Assembly: GCA_016630955.3 (NCBI GenBank)
Contig: CM049995.1
Span: 1,178,001 to 1,242,000 of the forward strand
Source: Didymella arachidicola
Taxonomy: Eukaryota > Ascomycota > Dothideomycetes > Pleosporales > Didymellaceae
DNA length: 64,000 nucleotides
Reading direction: 5' to 3'
This document shows positions 33,902 to 44,553 of this stretch, piece by piece (positions within the stretch are counted from its first letter, which is position 1; each line of letters starts with the position of its first letter). The notes below the pieces were generated by a model. The model was given only the letters and a program-made list of their open reading frames with translations, was not told the origin of the DNA and made no database searches. The position numbers and the translations under genes were made by a program.

Positions 33902-35346
33902 GTTCAACACGGAATGGTCAGAGGGTGATGAGCGATTTCACATCTGCAGTCATATCCGTCATCAACACCTTCTGTCATAGCAACATACAACAGCGCACAG
34001 GGCACTATTTTGGGCATGTCTATGTGATCCTCGATTAATGCAGGGGTCACGAGGTCTCCACAATGTCCCCACAAATCCTTCCGTGCCCGCCTTCGAACTC
34101 TTCTCGAAGCCTATACCAACACCAAGGGCTTTCCGTATTGGGCGCAGCGGCAAGGTGCATGCTTTGCGTCCGACTATACCTATTTCAGATACAACAAGCG
34201 AGAGAATAGTAAACGAAGAGGGGGAATGCAGGTACTCTGGTTTTGGAGGACGACACTGCCACCCTCAGGGCGTATACATGCGCTCTGAACCCGAGAGATC
34301 GGGCGAGAATGCACGCGCACTTTCGAATTGATGATATGCAGGGGTAAGACATTCGGTCCCATACTATCGCGTGGTTTGCGGACAATTTATTGGTCGTTGA
34401 AGGGTCGACTTGGAAGGTCGCACACTCGCATGCCACGCTCGAGCCTCGCTGTCAGCGTGAGACGCACTGGTCAAGACTTGACATTCGAGATGACGCTCTG
34501 TTCGAGAATCAGTCTGAGCCCCGCAGCGGTGAGTTGGTATACAACCACTCCCCTGGCCCTTCAGAACCTCGGGATACCAAACATGGGAAGCTCAATGACC
34601 ACGGACAAGATCGGAAGCTCGATGCCGATGAGACAACCGTCTCGGCCCGAGACCTCGCACCCGGCTCCCTCGCAATCTCCTCACCCGGCACCAAACCACA
34701 AGTCAGTCTACCTTGTATCGACCACGCCGGCCTCCAATGAGATGTGTACTCCGGTCACCGCAATAAGCGTCACCGCAATAAGCGCCCTCGCGCCTACACT
34801 CCTACCGGACGAATTGGCAGTTTTTGGAGTAAGGGTTGCTTGGCGTGTTTTGGTGGCCAAGGGCTGGGTTACAGCGGCAGTGATGTTTGGGAAGGGGTTG
34901 GTTGGGTTTGCGCGGGTGATGATTGAGTTGAGTGGTGGTTGAAATGAAGAGGGGTTTAAGGGGGTAAAAGTAATCCAAGGGTTTAGAGGGTGGTTAAGGG
35001 TTGGGGAGTAGTGGTTGAGTTGAGTGGTGATTGAGTTGATAGTGATTGAGTTGGAGTAATGCTTGAGATAGAGTAATGCTCAAGATAAAGGGTGATGAAC
35101 GAGTCAAAGGCGATAACCAAAGGGTCCAACATATCAAACGATTCGAGTGGACAGACAGTAGTGAACAAGAAAGCAACGATAAGCTCCGACTCGGAAGCCG
35201 CAAACCATCACAGCCAGAAACTCGACCAACAGCACACATAGTTTCAATTGCGTTGACGCAAAAGTTCACAAGAAAAAAAAAAAATAGTCTCATTCACACC
35301 TTGGACGCCCCGTTGAACGCCACAATGCCATGCTTTTTGGTATACC
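33902..35346. other. Intergenic with low-complexity tracts
   Basis: About 1.4 kb without a supported gene. Around 34040-34740 (plus) some frames look partly protein-like (RLRTLLEAYTNTKGFPYWAQ; LVLEDDTATLRAYTCALNP), but they switch frame with no usable intron, so a broken gene is possible. A 15-bp perfect tandem repeat lies at 34754-34783. From 34840 to about 35090 the plus strand is G/T-rich with repeated TTGAGTTG/GGTTGG words, and an A-rich run lies near 35273-35285 beside the Erb1 3' end. Confidence 0.4.
34754..34783. repeat. Perfect tandem duplication of a 15-bp unit
   Basis: GTCACCGCAATAAGC occurs twice head to tail (34754-34768 and 34769-34783). A small local duplication, probably replication slippage. 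Confidence 0.8.
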
Positions 35347-37689
35347 CTAATTCCACAGCCTCACGGTCCCATCTGCGCCCGCAGAAACACACCACGGCTC
35401 CCTCGGGTGCCACTCGACGCCCATGACCCCCAACCGCTGCTTGACCTTGTGGCCCCGCAGCACCTTCAGCGGGACAATCGTCGCGTTCTGCATGAGATCG
35501 CCGACAACTTTTCCGTGGAAAATCTGCAGCGAGCCGTCGTCGGACGCGTCCGCGAACAGCGGGTACGCGCCCTTGTGGTAGGCCACGGCGCGGATAGCAG
35601 CCGAGTGGAAACGCAAGGTTTTGTAGGGTTTGGTGCTGAGATCGAGATCGTGCCAGAGAAGGCGCTTGTCGTATGTTCCGACGAGGAGGTTGTCGCCGCC
35701 GGGGTGGATGTCGAGTGAGGAAATCCATTTAGCGCCCGGTTGGAGGATTTTGACGAGTTCCTGTTTGGCGAGGTCGTAGGCGCGGATCGTGTTGCGTGTT
35801 GCGACGAAGAAGATTGCTTTGGAGGGGTGGAAGAGGGCGGTCTGCGCGATGCCCTTGAGGCGGCGGAAGGGGAGCTGGGTGAGGTGCTTGGAGATGGTGT
35901 GGATTGCGACGCTGGAGGATTGGCCGCGGGGGGAGACGGTGGTGAAGTAGTCGCCGCGGCGGTGCCAGGAGAGGGTTTTGATGGCGCTGCGGACTTCGAT
36001 GCGAATGAGGATGCCTTTGTTTTCGAGCTTGCGGTCGGGGCGCGACCAGATGCCTGGAGGGGTTTTGGGGGCGTCTTCGGCGGGCGTGGGTTGCGATTTG
36101 GAGGATGCGTAGCCCCAGCCGGCGTCGAGGATGTCGCGCGAGTGCTGCTCGACGTCGGGGGAGAGGAGGGTGAAGGGGATGATGAGGTAGACGTGTTCGC
36201 CGGCGGCGGCGGCGAGGATCGAGGCTTCCTTCACGGGGCGCCAGGAGACGGCGTCGACTGCTTCTTCCGAGGAGAGGCGGGCGTTCCAGACCTGGCGGCC
36301 GGTCAGCATCTCCCAGATGCGCACGTAGCCGTCGTCGCCGCCCGAGGCCACGAAGATGCCCAGGGGATCGACGGAGACGGAGCGCACGCGACCCTCCTGG
36401 CCGCGGAAGATGGCGGCGCAGGTTGTGGGGAAGGGCTTGAGGTCCTCCGGGTCGGGAAGCTTGGGGAGCAGCGACTCCGGGTCAATGTTCAGCCTGTTGC
36501 GGCGCACACGCGGGGCGAGGTACAGGTCGAGGCTGCGCTCGAAGCGCTCCTTGACAAAGGTCTCGTAGCCGGGGACCTTGCGCAGGGCGTCGTAGTTCTT
36601 GGGCAGGAACTCGCGCTCGCGGTCCTCCTCGTCCTGCTCGCGCCAGGCGTCGGCCTCGGCCTGGTCGGGGAGGTACTCGGGCGGCGGGTGGTACGAGGCC
36701 TCGTAGCCCGGCGGCGGCAGCTTGGGGGCGGCAATGTGCATCGAGTGGGCGTCGCGCGGCTTCTCGTCGGCCCAGACGTCGAAGGTGAACTGGTCGGCCT
36801 CCTCTTGCTCCTCTGGCGGCTTGTAGGGGGCGATGCGGCCTTCGCGGATGGCCTTGACGATCTTCATGACGCGCTTGGCCTCGTGCTTGGAGGGGACGAA
36901 GCGGCGCTTGGGCTCGGGGGCGGCGCTCAGCGGCATGATCTCCTGGTTCACGCCGGAGAAGTAGGCAATCATGTCCGGGTACGGGTCGTAGCCCTCCTCG
37001 ATGACCTCGTTGCGCGTGACCTTCTTCAGCACGCTCAGCTCCTCGTCGGTCAGGTTCAGCGGCTGGCCGGTGGTCGGGTCGGTCAGGCCGGTCCAGCCCT
37101 TGGGGATGTCGATGCTGTCGAGCAGGGCGTCCAGAGCGTCGCCCTTTGCGGGGCGCATGATCTTCTTGCCGTCGATGTCGTAGCCAATGTGGGGGTACTC
37201 GTCGTAGTACTTGAGGTCGATGTTGCCGATGGTGTTGGTCTGCTCGGCGTCCGAGTCGTCCGACTCGTAGACGGGGTCGATCTCCTGGTAGACGTAGCGC
37301 GTGTTGCCGTTGGCGTCGGTCTGGACGGTGTAGTTGGGCTTGAGGTCCTCGTCGTCGGCGTCCAGCTCGGCGTTGTGGGGAGTGTCTGCCGTCTTGAGGT
37401 TGCGCATCTGCTCGCGGATGTCGTCCTCGTCCTCGTCCTCGTCGTCCTCATCCTCGTCCGACAGGCCCTCGATGATGCTGCTGGCGTCGGTGTCATCCTC
37501 TTCTTGTTCTTCTTGTTCTTCTTCTTCTTCTTCTTCTTCGTCTTCCTCGTCGCTGGCCGCCGACTCGTCCTCGGAATGCGACAGGATGCCCTCGAGCAGC
37601 CCGTCGCCCAGCTCGTTCTCGGACTCGCTCTCCTCTGGCGGCGGGGCCTCCCTGGCGACGGCCTTTCTCTTGCGCGGATTGACTGACAT
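35347..37689 (-). CDS. ERB1: Ribosome biogenesis protein Erb1/BOP1
   Basis: Nucleolar protein of the PeBoW/Nop7-Erb1-Ytm1 complex, needed for 27S pre-rRNA processing and 60S assembly. Single exon, 780 residues from the Met at 37689 (MSVNPRKRKA); the open frame extends upstream to 37935, but that part crosses the divergent promoter. The N-terminal region has a nuclear-type basic start and acidic runs (about 30-95). The BOP1NT domain follows (about 125-385; YDEYPHIGYDIDGKKI, PYPDMIAYFSGVNQEIMPL, FVPSKHEAKRVMKIVKAIRE). A C-terminal WD40 propeller (about 410-780) ends GVEWHPREPWCVSAGADGTV. Very GC-rich codon use produces a 648-codon shadow frame on the opposite strand. It is divergent to PRP5. 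Confidence 0.95.
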   Translation of the reverse strand: MSVNPRKRKAVAREAPPPEESESENELGDGLLEGILSHSEDESAASDEEDEEEEEEEEQEEQEEDDTDASSIIEGLSDEDEDDEDEDEDDIREQMRNLKTADTPHNAELDADDEDLKPNYTVQTDANGNTRYVYQEIDPVYESDDSDAEQTNTIGNIDLKYYDEYPHIGYDIDGKKIMRPAKGDALDALLDSIDIPKGWTGLTDPTTGQPLNLTDEELSVLKKVTRNEVIEEGYDPYPDMIAYFSGVNQEIMPLSAAPEPKRRFVPSKHEAKRVMKIVKAIREGRIAPYKPPEEQEEADQFTFDVWADEKPRDAHSMHIAAPKLPPPGYEASYHPPPEYLPDQAEADAWREQDEEDREREFLPKNYDALRKVPGYETFVKERFERSLDLYLAPRVRRNRLNIDPESLLPKLPDPEDLKPFPTTCAAIFRGQEGRVRSVSVDPLGIFVASGGDDGYVRIWEMLTGRQVWNARLSSEEAVDAVSWRPVKEASILAAAAGEHVYLIIPFTLLSPDVEQHSRDILDAGWGYASSKSQPTPAEDAPKTPPGIWSRPDRKLENKGILIRIEVRSAIKTLSWHRRGDYFTTVSPRGQSSSVAIHTISKHLTQLPFRRLKGIAQTALFHPSKAIFFVATRNTIRAYDLAKQELVKILQPGAKWISSLDIHPGGDNLLVGTYDKRLLWHDLDLSTKPYKTLRFHSAAIRAVAYHKGAYPLFADASDDGSLQIFHGKVVGDLMQNATIVPLKVLRGHKVKQRLGVMGVEWHPREPWCVSAGADGTVRLWN

Positions 37690-37933
37690 GGCGGCGGTGG
37701 AGTGGATTTGTCGTGTCGTGCCTCGCTCGCTGCGGCTGCAATGCGCTTCACAAAAAAGTTCAGGAAGTGGGGCCGCGCTACTGACCTCCCCCTGTCTAGC
37801 GCGTGGCCGCCGCATCTTCCCCGACGCCGACGTTGGATGGATGCACGCAAACTGCATCACGACCTCACCAACTCGACTGACTAAGCACGTCAGCCCGGGA
37901 CGCAAAGCACACACAGTACTGCCGCCAGCCGCC
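37690..37933. promoter_or_regulatory. Shared divergent promoter, Erb1 and Prp5
   Basis: Only 244 bp separate the two start codons, so ribosome-assembly and splicing genes must share this region for initiation and leaders. I could not identify a specific factor site. Confidence 0.7.
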
Positions 37934-40900
37934 ATGGCGACACGAGCTGATGCATCAAGGCACGACCGCGGCCGCTACTCGCCGCCCCGCCGCGACCGAA
38001 CGAGGTCGCCCGCACGCCGCGACAGAGACCGCTCGCGGGACCGCTACGGCGACCGCTACTCGGGGAGCAGTAGACGCGACGACCGCCCGCGGGACAGAGA
38101 CCGGGAGAGGGACAGGGAAAGAGAGAGGGAGAGAGAGAGGGACCGGGGAGGGCGCGACCGCCGAGACGACCGCAGAGACGACCGCAGAGACGACCGCCGA
38201 GACGACCGCAGAGACCGCCGCCGCTCGCGCTCGCCCGCACCACGCAGAGACAGGTCACGGGACCGCGGCGACCGCTACCGCCGCGATGACAGAGACCGCG
38301 ACGACAGGCGGCGACGCTCCACCTCGCGCAGGCCCGCATCCTCCACCACGACGCCTGCGCCCGAGAGCAGACGCGGCGACCGCCTCAGCTCCGTTGCGCG
38401 CGACGACAAGAAAGACCCCGAAGAGGAGAAAAAGGCCGCCCGCGCAGCCAAGCTCGCCGAGTGGAAGAAGCGCAATGCAGAGCGACTGGCCAAGGAAAAG
38501 GCCGGCGACTCCCCCAGCGCCGTAGCCTCGCCCACCACCGTCACCGCTCCCTCGACCCCCACCGTCGCCGCCACGCCCACCCGCGAGGGCACAGAAGAGC
38601 CCGCCCGCGCCAAGGCACCCCCCAAGACCGCTGCCGACAAGCTCAAGCAGAAGCAGCCCGAAAAGTCCACCTTCAAGCTCGACGAGTCGGCCGCCGCACG
38701 TCCGCTCGCAGCCAAGCCCGCCGGCAAGCCTGTCACGGCCAAACCCGCCGCTGCCCACCAAGCCAAGCCAAACGCCAACATTGGCGCCTTTGGCCTCAAG
38801 ACCAAGAACGCCCTCGACGGCACAGAGACCACCAAGAAGGCCTTCCTCGACGACGACACCGACACCGGCAAGCGAAAGTTCCAGGCCCTCCCTGCCTTTG
38901 CCCCCATCGACGATGCCGATGCCCTGCCCGACGCTGACGACGAGGACGGGACACCTCTCGACGACATGGGCAGTGACGACGAAGAGAACAACGCCCAGCG
39001 CATCGCTCAGCTCGAGAAGCGCCGCGCCGAGATGGCAGCCGCCGACGGCACCAACATGCAAGAGGCTCCCGCCGTGGAAGAAACTGTCGACAACATGGAA
39101 CTTGACGAAGCCGCGCCTGCTGAAGAGGACGACGTCGATCCACTCGACGCCTTCATGGCCGGCCTGACCGAGCCCGCGCCCACCCAATCAGCACCCCAAG
39201 GCACCGCCATGTTCAACGACGACCTCGAGCCCGCCCAGACCTCCGTCGAGGCCGAAGACCTGCTTGCCATGAGCAAGAACAAGAAGAAGAAAAAGGAAGC
39301 ACCCGTCATCGACCACGACAAAGTCGACTACGAGCCCTTCCGCAAGGACTTCTACACCGAGCCCTCAGAGGTCGCCGCCATGACACCAGAGGAGGTCGCC
39401 GACTTGCGCCATGAGATGGACGGCATCAAGGTCAAGCCAGACGATGTCCCTCGACCCGTCACCAAATGGGCCCAGATGGGCTTGCTGCAAGCCACCATGG
39501 ACGTCTTCCAAAAGGTCCGCTACGACAGACCTACCTCCATCCAGGCCCAAGCTATCCCCATTGCTGAATCAGGCCGTGATCTCATCGGTGTCGCCAAGAC
39601 TGGTTCTGGCAAGACGCTCGGATTTGGCATTCCCATGATCAGGCACATCTTGGACCAGCGTCCTCTCAAGCCGTCCGATGGCCCCATTGGCCTGATTCTC
39701 GCACCCACCCGTGAGCTGTCTCTGCAAATCAAGAACGAGCTGAAGCCCTTCCTCAAGGCCTCTGGCATCAAGATCGAGTGCGCCTATGGCGGAGAGCCCA
39801 TTTCCGACCAGATTGCCATGATCAAGCGCGGCGGCATCCACGTTCTCTGTGCTACCCCTGGTCGATTGATCGACCTGCTGCAGAGCAACTCTGGTCGAGT
39901 TCTGAGCTTCAGGCGTATAACGTACGTCATCCTCGACGAAGCCGACCGCATGTTCGACATGGGCTTCGAACCACAGGTCATGAAGATCCTTGCCAACGTC
40001 CGTCCGGATCGTCAGACCATCCTCTTCTCGGCTACCTTCCCCAAGAACATGGCTGCCCTCGCTCGCAAGGCCCTCAACAAGCCCGCCGAAGTCATCATTG
40101 GCGGTCGCAGCAAGGTCGCCCCTGAAATCACACAGATCATCTCGCTCGTCGAGCCCTCGTACGAGAGGAAGATTAACAAGCTACTCCTGCATCTTGGCCA
40201 GCTATTCTCCGCCGACGAAAACGCACAGGTCTTGGTCTTCACCGAGAAACAGGAAACTGCAGAGGACCTCCTTTCCAAGCTGATCAAGGCCAAGTACGGG
40301 TCGGTCAATACGATTCACGGTGCCAAAGATCAAAACGATCGCAACGAGGCCATCAACGACTTCAAGCAGGGCGTTCTCTCCGTCCTCATCGCCACCTCGG
40401 TTGCTGCCCGCGGCCTCGACGTCCCAGGTCTAGCCATGGTCTTCAACTTCGACTGCCCGACCCATCTCGAAGATTACGTCCACCGCTGCGGTCGGACAGG
40501 CCGCGCCGGCAACAAGGGCACAGCCATCACCCTCCTCGAGGACCCCGGCCAAGAACGCTTCGCCGTGCACATTGTCAAAGCTCTCAAGGAAAGCGACACG
40601 CCCGTCCCCGAAGCCGTCCAGAAGATGGCCGACACATTCCTCGAAAAGGCAAAAGCCGGCACCGAGAAATTCTTCGGCGGCTTCGGAGGAAAGGGCCTCG
40701 ACCGGCTCGACGCCGCGCGCGCCCTCGAAAAGAAGCGCGAAAAGCGCGCCCACAAAGTCGAAGGCGAAGAAGACTCTGACGAAGAGCCCGAACTCCCCGC
40801 CCTCAAAGCCCCCGAAATCGCAGGCCCCGGCATCGTCAAACCCTCCGACCCCACCGCCACAAACCCCGAAGAAAAAGAGCAGCCCTCCTGGATGAAACTC

Positions 40901-41389
40901 CTCAACTCCAAAATCGTTGTCCAAAAAACAGAGCGCCCCGACCCCAGCAGCACCGGCAAACCCATGTCCGCCAAAGAACGCGCCCTCGCCGCCGCAAACA
41001 AAGTCGACGGCCGCCTCAGCAAAAAAGGCATGATCCACGCCGGCCAGCCCATTGACAACAAAGGCCCCGACGCAGGCCTATACCACAGCACCATCGAAAT
41101 CAACGATTTTCCTCAAAAAGCCCGGTGGGCAGTCACAAACCGCACAAACGTCGCCAAGATCCTCGAGAACACGGGCGTGTCGATTACTACAAAGGGGAAT
41201 TTCTACGCCCCGGGCAAGGAGCCCGGGGAGCTGGATCTGCCCAAGCTGTATATTCTTGTTGAGGGCGATACGGAGAATGTGGTTACGCAGGCGATGATGG
41301 AACTCACGCGGTTGCTGCGCGAGGGCACGATCGCAGCCGAGGATGCGAGTGCTGTGAGGGGGCCGACAGGGCGGTATAATGTCGTTTAG
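37934..41389 (+). CDS. PRP5: Pre-mRNA-processing DEAD-box RNA helicase Prp5
   Basis: Nuclear ATP-dependent RNA helicase that remodels U2 snRNP for branch-site recognition and prespliceosome formation. Single exon, 1,151 residues, from the Met at 37934. An RS/RD-rich N-terminus (about 1-145) includes four near-perfect 12-bp repeats encoding RDDR units (38163-38213). A DPLDAFM motif (about 402-408) is the U2/SF3b-contacting signature of Prp5. Helicase motifs: AKTGSGKT (about 554-561), PTRELSLQI, DEAD (about 668-671), LFSATFPKNM and VHRCGRTGRAG. The C-terminal Prp5-specific domain contains a WMKLLNSKIVVQKTE segment. The frame is open further upstream, but that is antisense to ERB1. Confidence 0.96.
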   Translation: MATRADASRHDRGRYSPPRRDRTRSPARRDRDRSRDRYGDRYSGSSRRDDRPRDRDRERDRERERERERDRGGRDRRDDRRDDRRDDRRDDRRDRRRSRSPAPRRDRSRDRGDRYRRDDRDRDDRRRRSTSRRPASSTTTPAPESRRGDRLSSVARDDKKDPEEEKKAARAAKLAEWKKRNAERLAKEKAGDSPSAVASPTTVTAPSTPTVAATPTREGTEEPARAKAPPKTAADKLKQKQPEKSTFKLDESAAARPLAAKPAGKPVTAKPAAAHQAKPNANIGAFGLKTKNALDGTETTKKAFLDDDTDTGKRKFQALPAFAPIDDADALPDADDEDGTPLDDMGSDDEENNAQRIAQLEKRRAEMAAADGTNMQEAPAVEETVDNMELDEAAPAEEDDVDPLDAFMAGLTEPAPTQSAPQGTAMFNDDLEPAQTSVEAEDLLAMSKNKKKKKEAPVIDHDKVDYEPFRKDFYTEPSEVAAMTPEEVADLRHEMDGIKVKPDDVPRPVTKWAQMGLLQATMDVFQKVRYDRPTSIQAQAIPIAESGRDLIGVAKTGSGKTLGFGIPMIRHILDQRPLKPSDGPIGLILAPTRELSLQIKNELKPFLKASGIKIECAYGGEPISDQIAMIKRGGIHVLCATPGRLIDLLQSNSGRVLSFRRITYVILDEADRMFDMGFEPQVMKILANVRPDRQTILFSATFPKNMAALARKALNKPAEVIIGGRSKVAPEITQIISLVEPSYERKINKLLLHLGQLFSADENAQVLVFTEKQETAEDLLSKLIKAKYGSVNTIHGAKDQNDRNEAINDFKQGVLSVLIATSVAARGLDVPGLAMVFNFDCPTHLEDYVHRCGRTGRAGNKGTAITLLEDPGQERFAVHIVKALKESDTPVPEAVQKMADTFLEKAKAGTEKFFGGFGGKGLDRLDAARALEKKREKRAHKVEGEEDSDEEPELPALKAPEIAGPGIVKPSDPTATNPEEKEQPSWMKLLNSKIVVQKTERPDPSSTGKPMSAKERALAAANKVDGRLSKKGMIHAGQPIDNKGPDAGLYHSTIEINDFPQKARWAVTNRTNVAKILENTGVSITTKGNFYAPGKEPGELDLPKLYILVEGDTENVVTQAMMELTRLLREGTIAAEDASAVRGPTGRYNVV
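38163..38213 (+). repeat. 12-bp tandem repeat inside the Prp5 RD domain
   Basis: About four copies of a GACGACCGCAGA-type unit, coding for repeated Arg-Asp-Asp-Arg. Copy number could vary between strains. Confidence 0.75.
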
Positions 41390-41959
41390 TCATGACTTGC
41401 TGCTGCCTGCGAGATTTTTTGCAGCGTCAATGGGCAGACGAGGTCGTCAACGCCGTAAGTTCACCCCCGCCCCATGAGCAATACCTTTGATCACGACCGC
41501 CCAGTCCCAGTTCCCCGGCTTTACATCCCGTCGTTTCTCCCCCGCTGCTGCTAGCGGAGGCGCTGGAATCGAGTTGCAGAATGCGGGTTTGCTCTGGGGT
41601 AAGTGGTCTAGCGTGACTTTGTCCTTTGTTTTTTTTTTTTTTTTGGTAGTAATGGATGTTTGTGTCCGTGCTTTTTACTGCGATTTACTACTACTCCAAT
41701 CTGCCATGGTTGTGTCATGTGTTGCAATATCACAACACACTCCCAACATGCCCGTAAAAACACACATCTGCATCGCACTCCCACGCGCACCTTTACACTC
41801 CCCGGCCCCAAGCGCCGACACCCCTACTCATCGCTCATCAGCACCACCACACCTCTACACATCCCTCTACAAATCCAACCCCCCGCTTCTCCGACTCCCT
41901 CATCACTTTCAACCCTTCAACCCCCTACCCGCCACTCTCCAACCCACGCACCCGCTCCC
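41390..41959. other. Intergenic with poly-T and C-rich tract
   Basis: Between the convergent PRP5 and CLC genes. It contains a pure T run at about 41628-41644 and, from 41780 on, a C/A/T-rich purine-poor strand that continues to about 42050 into the CLC 3' coding end. Plus-strand open frames here reflect composition only. Confidence 0.5.
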
Positions 41960-44553
41960 TCAACACTCCTTTAACCCCTCCACAAACCCAACCAACCGCT
42001 TCTTTAACACCAACCCGACCAACCCCCCCTCCCCCTCCCCCGTCACACACAAATACCTTAGCCCCAACTTGCCGAATAATTCTACTGCGTACTCCACCGG
42101 CGCCGAGCGGCAGACACTTAGTGGGGTGCGGTCTACAAAGGGGCGGAGGTCGAGCTCGGCATCGACATGCTCCTGCTCCGCCTCCGCCTCCGGTTGCGCC
42201 GGCACATGATCCACAGTGTGGCCGAGCAGCCTTACGTTGTAATCCTGCTGGCTGTGCGGAGGTAGCTCGGAGAGCGCGAACGCGAGTTCCGTCTGCGAGA
42301 TGTATCCCTGCAGGATCGGCGTGGTGGACGGCGGGGTGGTTTGCACCAGGACGAGGCCCGCGTCCAGGAGTCCCCTCTCCCTCAGGGCCGCGAGTTTAAG
42401 ACGTAACAGGGAGGCGGGGACGGTGTTGCACGGCGGTACGTGCACCGTAATCGCGTCCATTGTCTTCTTTGGCGGCACCAGGGCAGAGACTTGAAGTCCC
42501 GTTCTGCGAACGGCGTTCAGCGCTGTGTCGGCGTCCAGGAACGGGTGCCCCAGAACCGTCTGCGCAATGTCGTATACGCCCTCGGCGGAGATCGCGTCGG
42601 CGGTCCATTTCGCGACGAGGATGGCGAGCATGTTGGGCACGGCGTATGTCAGGTCGCCGGTTAGTTCGAGCATGATGACGGCAAGGCTGATGGTCATGCG
42701 GCTTGTGCCTGCGAGGAAGGCTGCTGCGCCGACGAGCGCGAATATGCCGGGAGAGATGGAGGTGTGGGGGAGGATGGAGCCGATGAGGCGGCCGAAGAAG
42801 GCGCCGGCGTCGAGCGCGGGGATGATGACGCCGGAGGGGACTTTGCAGCCGAATGTTATGATTGTTAGGGCTAGTTTGGTGAGGGTGCCGTATGTGAGCC
42901 AGCCGATGTAGGGCCAGTTTGTCCCCTGCGTGTGTGCCTCGTGCAGGCAGATGAATGAGTGCTTTGATGTGGCGTCTGAGCAATCTACTAGCAGGTTCTT
43001 GATGATGATGTCGCCTGGCTCGCGGGTCAGTGGGTTGGGGAATTGGAGCAGCGCGGTGGCTAGTACGACGAGGCCGACTTCGAAGACGGGGTTGTTATTG
43101 ATCAGCGCCATGTTGCGAAAGTGCTTGCTCCAGATGAAGTTGAGCTTGCAAAACAGCCCACCGAAGATGCCGCCCACGACGCCGAGAAAGATGAAGACCA
43201 AGTAATGCACAGGTTCGTATTCAGTGCCGTACTTGGTCTCAAAGAGAACCAGTTTGCCAGTGCCGGTCGGGTTGAGGAGCTTGAGCACAATAGCAGCCGT
43301 GAGACTACAAAGGAACGCGCGCCAGAGGACCTTGCGAGGGAAATACGTGCTGATCTAGATATCATCAGCTTCGATACCGCGATTGAGTACGACGCCGCAT
43401 ACCTCTTCGTAGCTGAACAAAACACCCCCGATAGGAGCACCAAACGCAACACTCAGCCCACTGGCGCAGGCAGCACTCAGCAGTTCCCGCATCTTCCTCC
43501 CGTTGTCGTTGTACTTTGGAAACAACGACCCCACAAGATACCCCACGCAAGTCGAAATGTGGACAAAAGGCCCTTCCTTGCCCAAGCACATTCCCGTGCT
43601 CACAGCAAAGACTGCGCCAAAAGCCTTGACAACGAGGACCTTGAATGAGAGTAGCGATGGGATGGAGAACCCGCTCAGAACGGTTTTGATCTCGGGTATT
43701 CTGTATCTGTTAGCAATGGCTGATATCGAACGTCTACGTCTCTCACCCGCTGCCAGCAGCCATATACATGACCTTCCCAGCCCCCGCATTGGGTTTAGGC
43801 GCCGGTATGCGCACGCCCGTCGAGACGTGAGAGCCGTTTGGTTTCGCAACAGGCGGAGAGGGAGGTTGTTCGCTTGGTTCTTCCGCAGACGGGAGTTGGC
43901 TCCGTGTCAACATGGTCGCGCTCGAGCTGATGGTGCCAAATACCAGTGCGAGCGCCACGTACACTGCGAAGCTCCTGACGTAGCTATCCGACCAGGCCTG
44001 CCACTCGCTGCAGATGGGTTCTGCGCTTCCGGGCTCGGCAAAGGGGTTTAGCTTCGAAAGCGCCATGCTCTCTCGGCAGCAGTTCTCTCGGCTCTGCCAG
44101 GGGTTGGTGCTGCAGTACCCCGTTTTCCAGTCTGCGACTGTGGCCACAGCGACATCCACCACGAAAGCGACTACAGCTGTCAACGCACCGATAACGACCA
44201 CAGCAATCCATCCCGATGAAGCGTCGAAGAGCGAGAGGAGCTTGTAGCGCAGTCCAGAGAGGGCGTTGATTTGTCTGAATCTGTACGAATCCTTGACCTG
44301 TCCGTGTTAGTTGCAAGCGCTACGCCAAACTCTCATCAAGCCGTACAAGATCATGGAGCCAGTCGATCGTTGTGTAGTCGTTGTACGGCAGTCGTTCGCC
44401 GACCGTGCTATCAGCCAGCAGTAGTTCCTCCTTAGACAGAGTCGAAGATATCGTCGAAGCCGACTCAACATCTTGCTCACGCTGGAGATGCGACAACCGG
44501 CGGTCATGCAGAAGGGGCGTCCGTTCATTCCCAGCTTCAAGATCTCCAGGCAT
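41960..44553 (-). CDS. CLC-type voltage-gated chloride channel/antiporter (Gef1-like)
   Basis: Four exons on the minus strand: 44347-44553, 43747-44297, 43403-43700 and 41960-43354, giving 816 residues. The N-terminus has the ERTPLL and LPYNDYTTIDWLHDLV blocks typical of the Gef1/CLC-3 branch. Membrane domain motifs: GSGIPE (about 250-255, split by an intron), GKEGPFVH with the gating glutamate, and the KVPSGVIIPALDAGA region in place of the more usual GIFIP form. Two C-terminal CBS regions follow, the last around DRTPLSVCRSAPVEYAVELF. It is likely in Golgi/vacuolar-type membranes, linking chloride flux to luminal pH or metal homeostasis (from family knowledge). The extreme C-terminus overlaps a low-complexity DNA tract. 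Confidence 0.93.

Noticed and set aside
34038..34740. Protein-like plus-strand frames after PSF1
   Set aside because: The convincing stretches lie in different frames with no plausible intron between them; kept only as a note in the intergenic entry.
35740..37686. 648-codon plus-strand frame over ERB1
   Set aside because: A shadow frame caused by GC-rich third positions; no domain, Val/Gly/Leu-rich, while the other strand has clear BOP1NT and WD40 motifs.
38255..39187. Gly/Val-rich minus-strand frame inside PRP5
   Set aside because: Complement of the Prp5 N-terminal region; no independent support.
37334..41389. 1,351-codon plus-strand frame extending PRP5 about 600 bp upstream
   Set aside because: The extension is antisense to ERB1 and crosses the divergent promoter; it consists of Ser runs that are the complement of ERB1 acidic codons. 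Prp5 begins naturally at 37934.
41487..42209. 240-codon plus-strand frame with Pro/Thr-rich sequence
   Set aside because: Arises from the C-rich low-complexity tract and is antisense to the CLC gene end.
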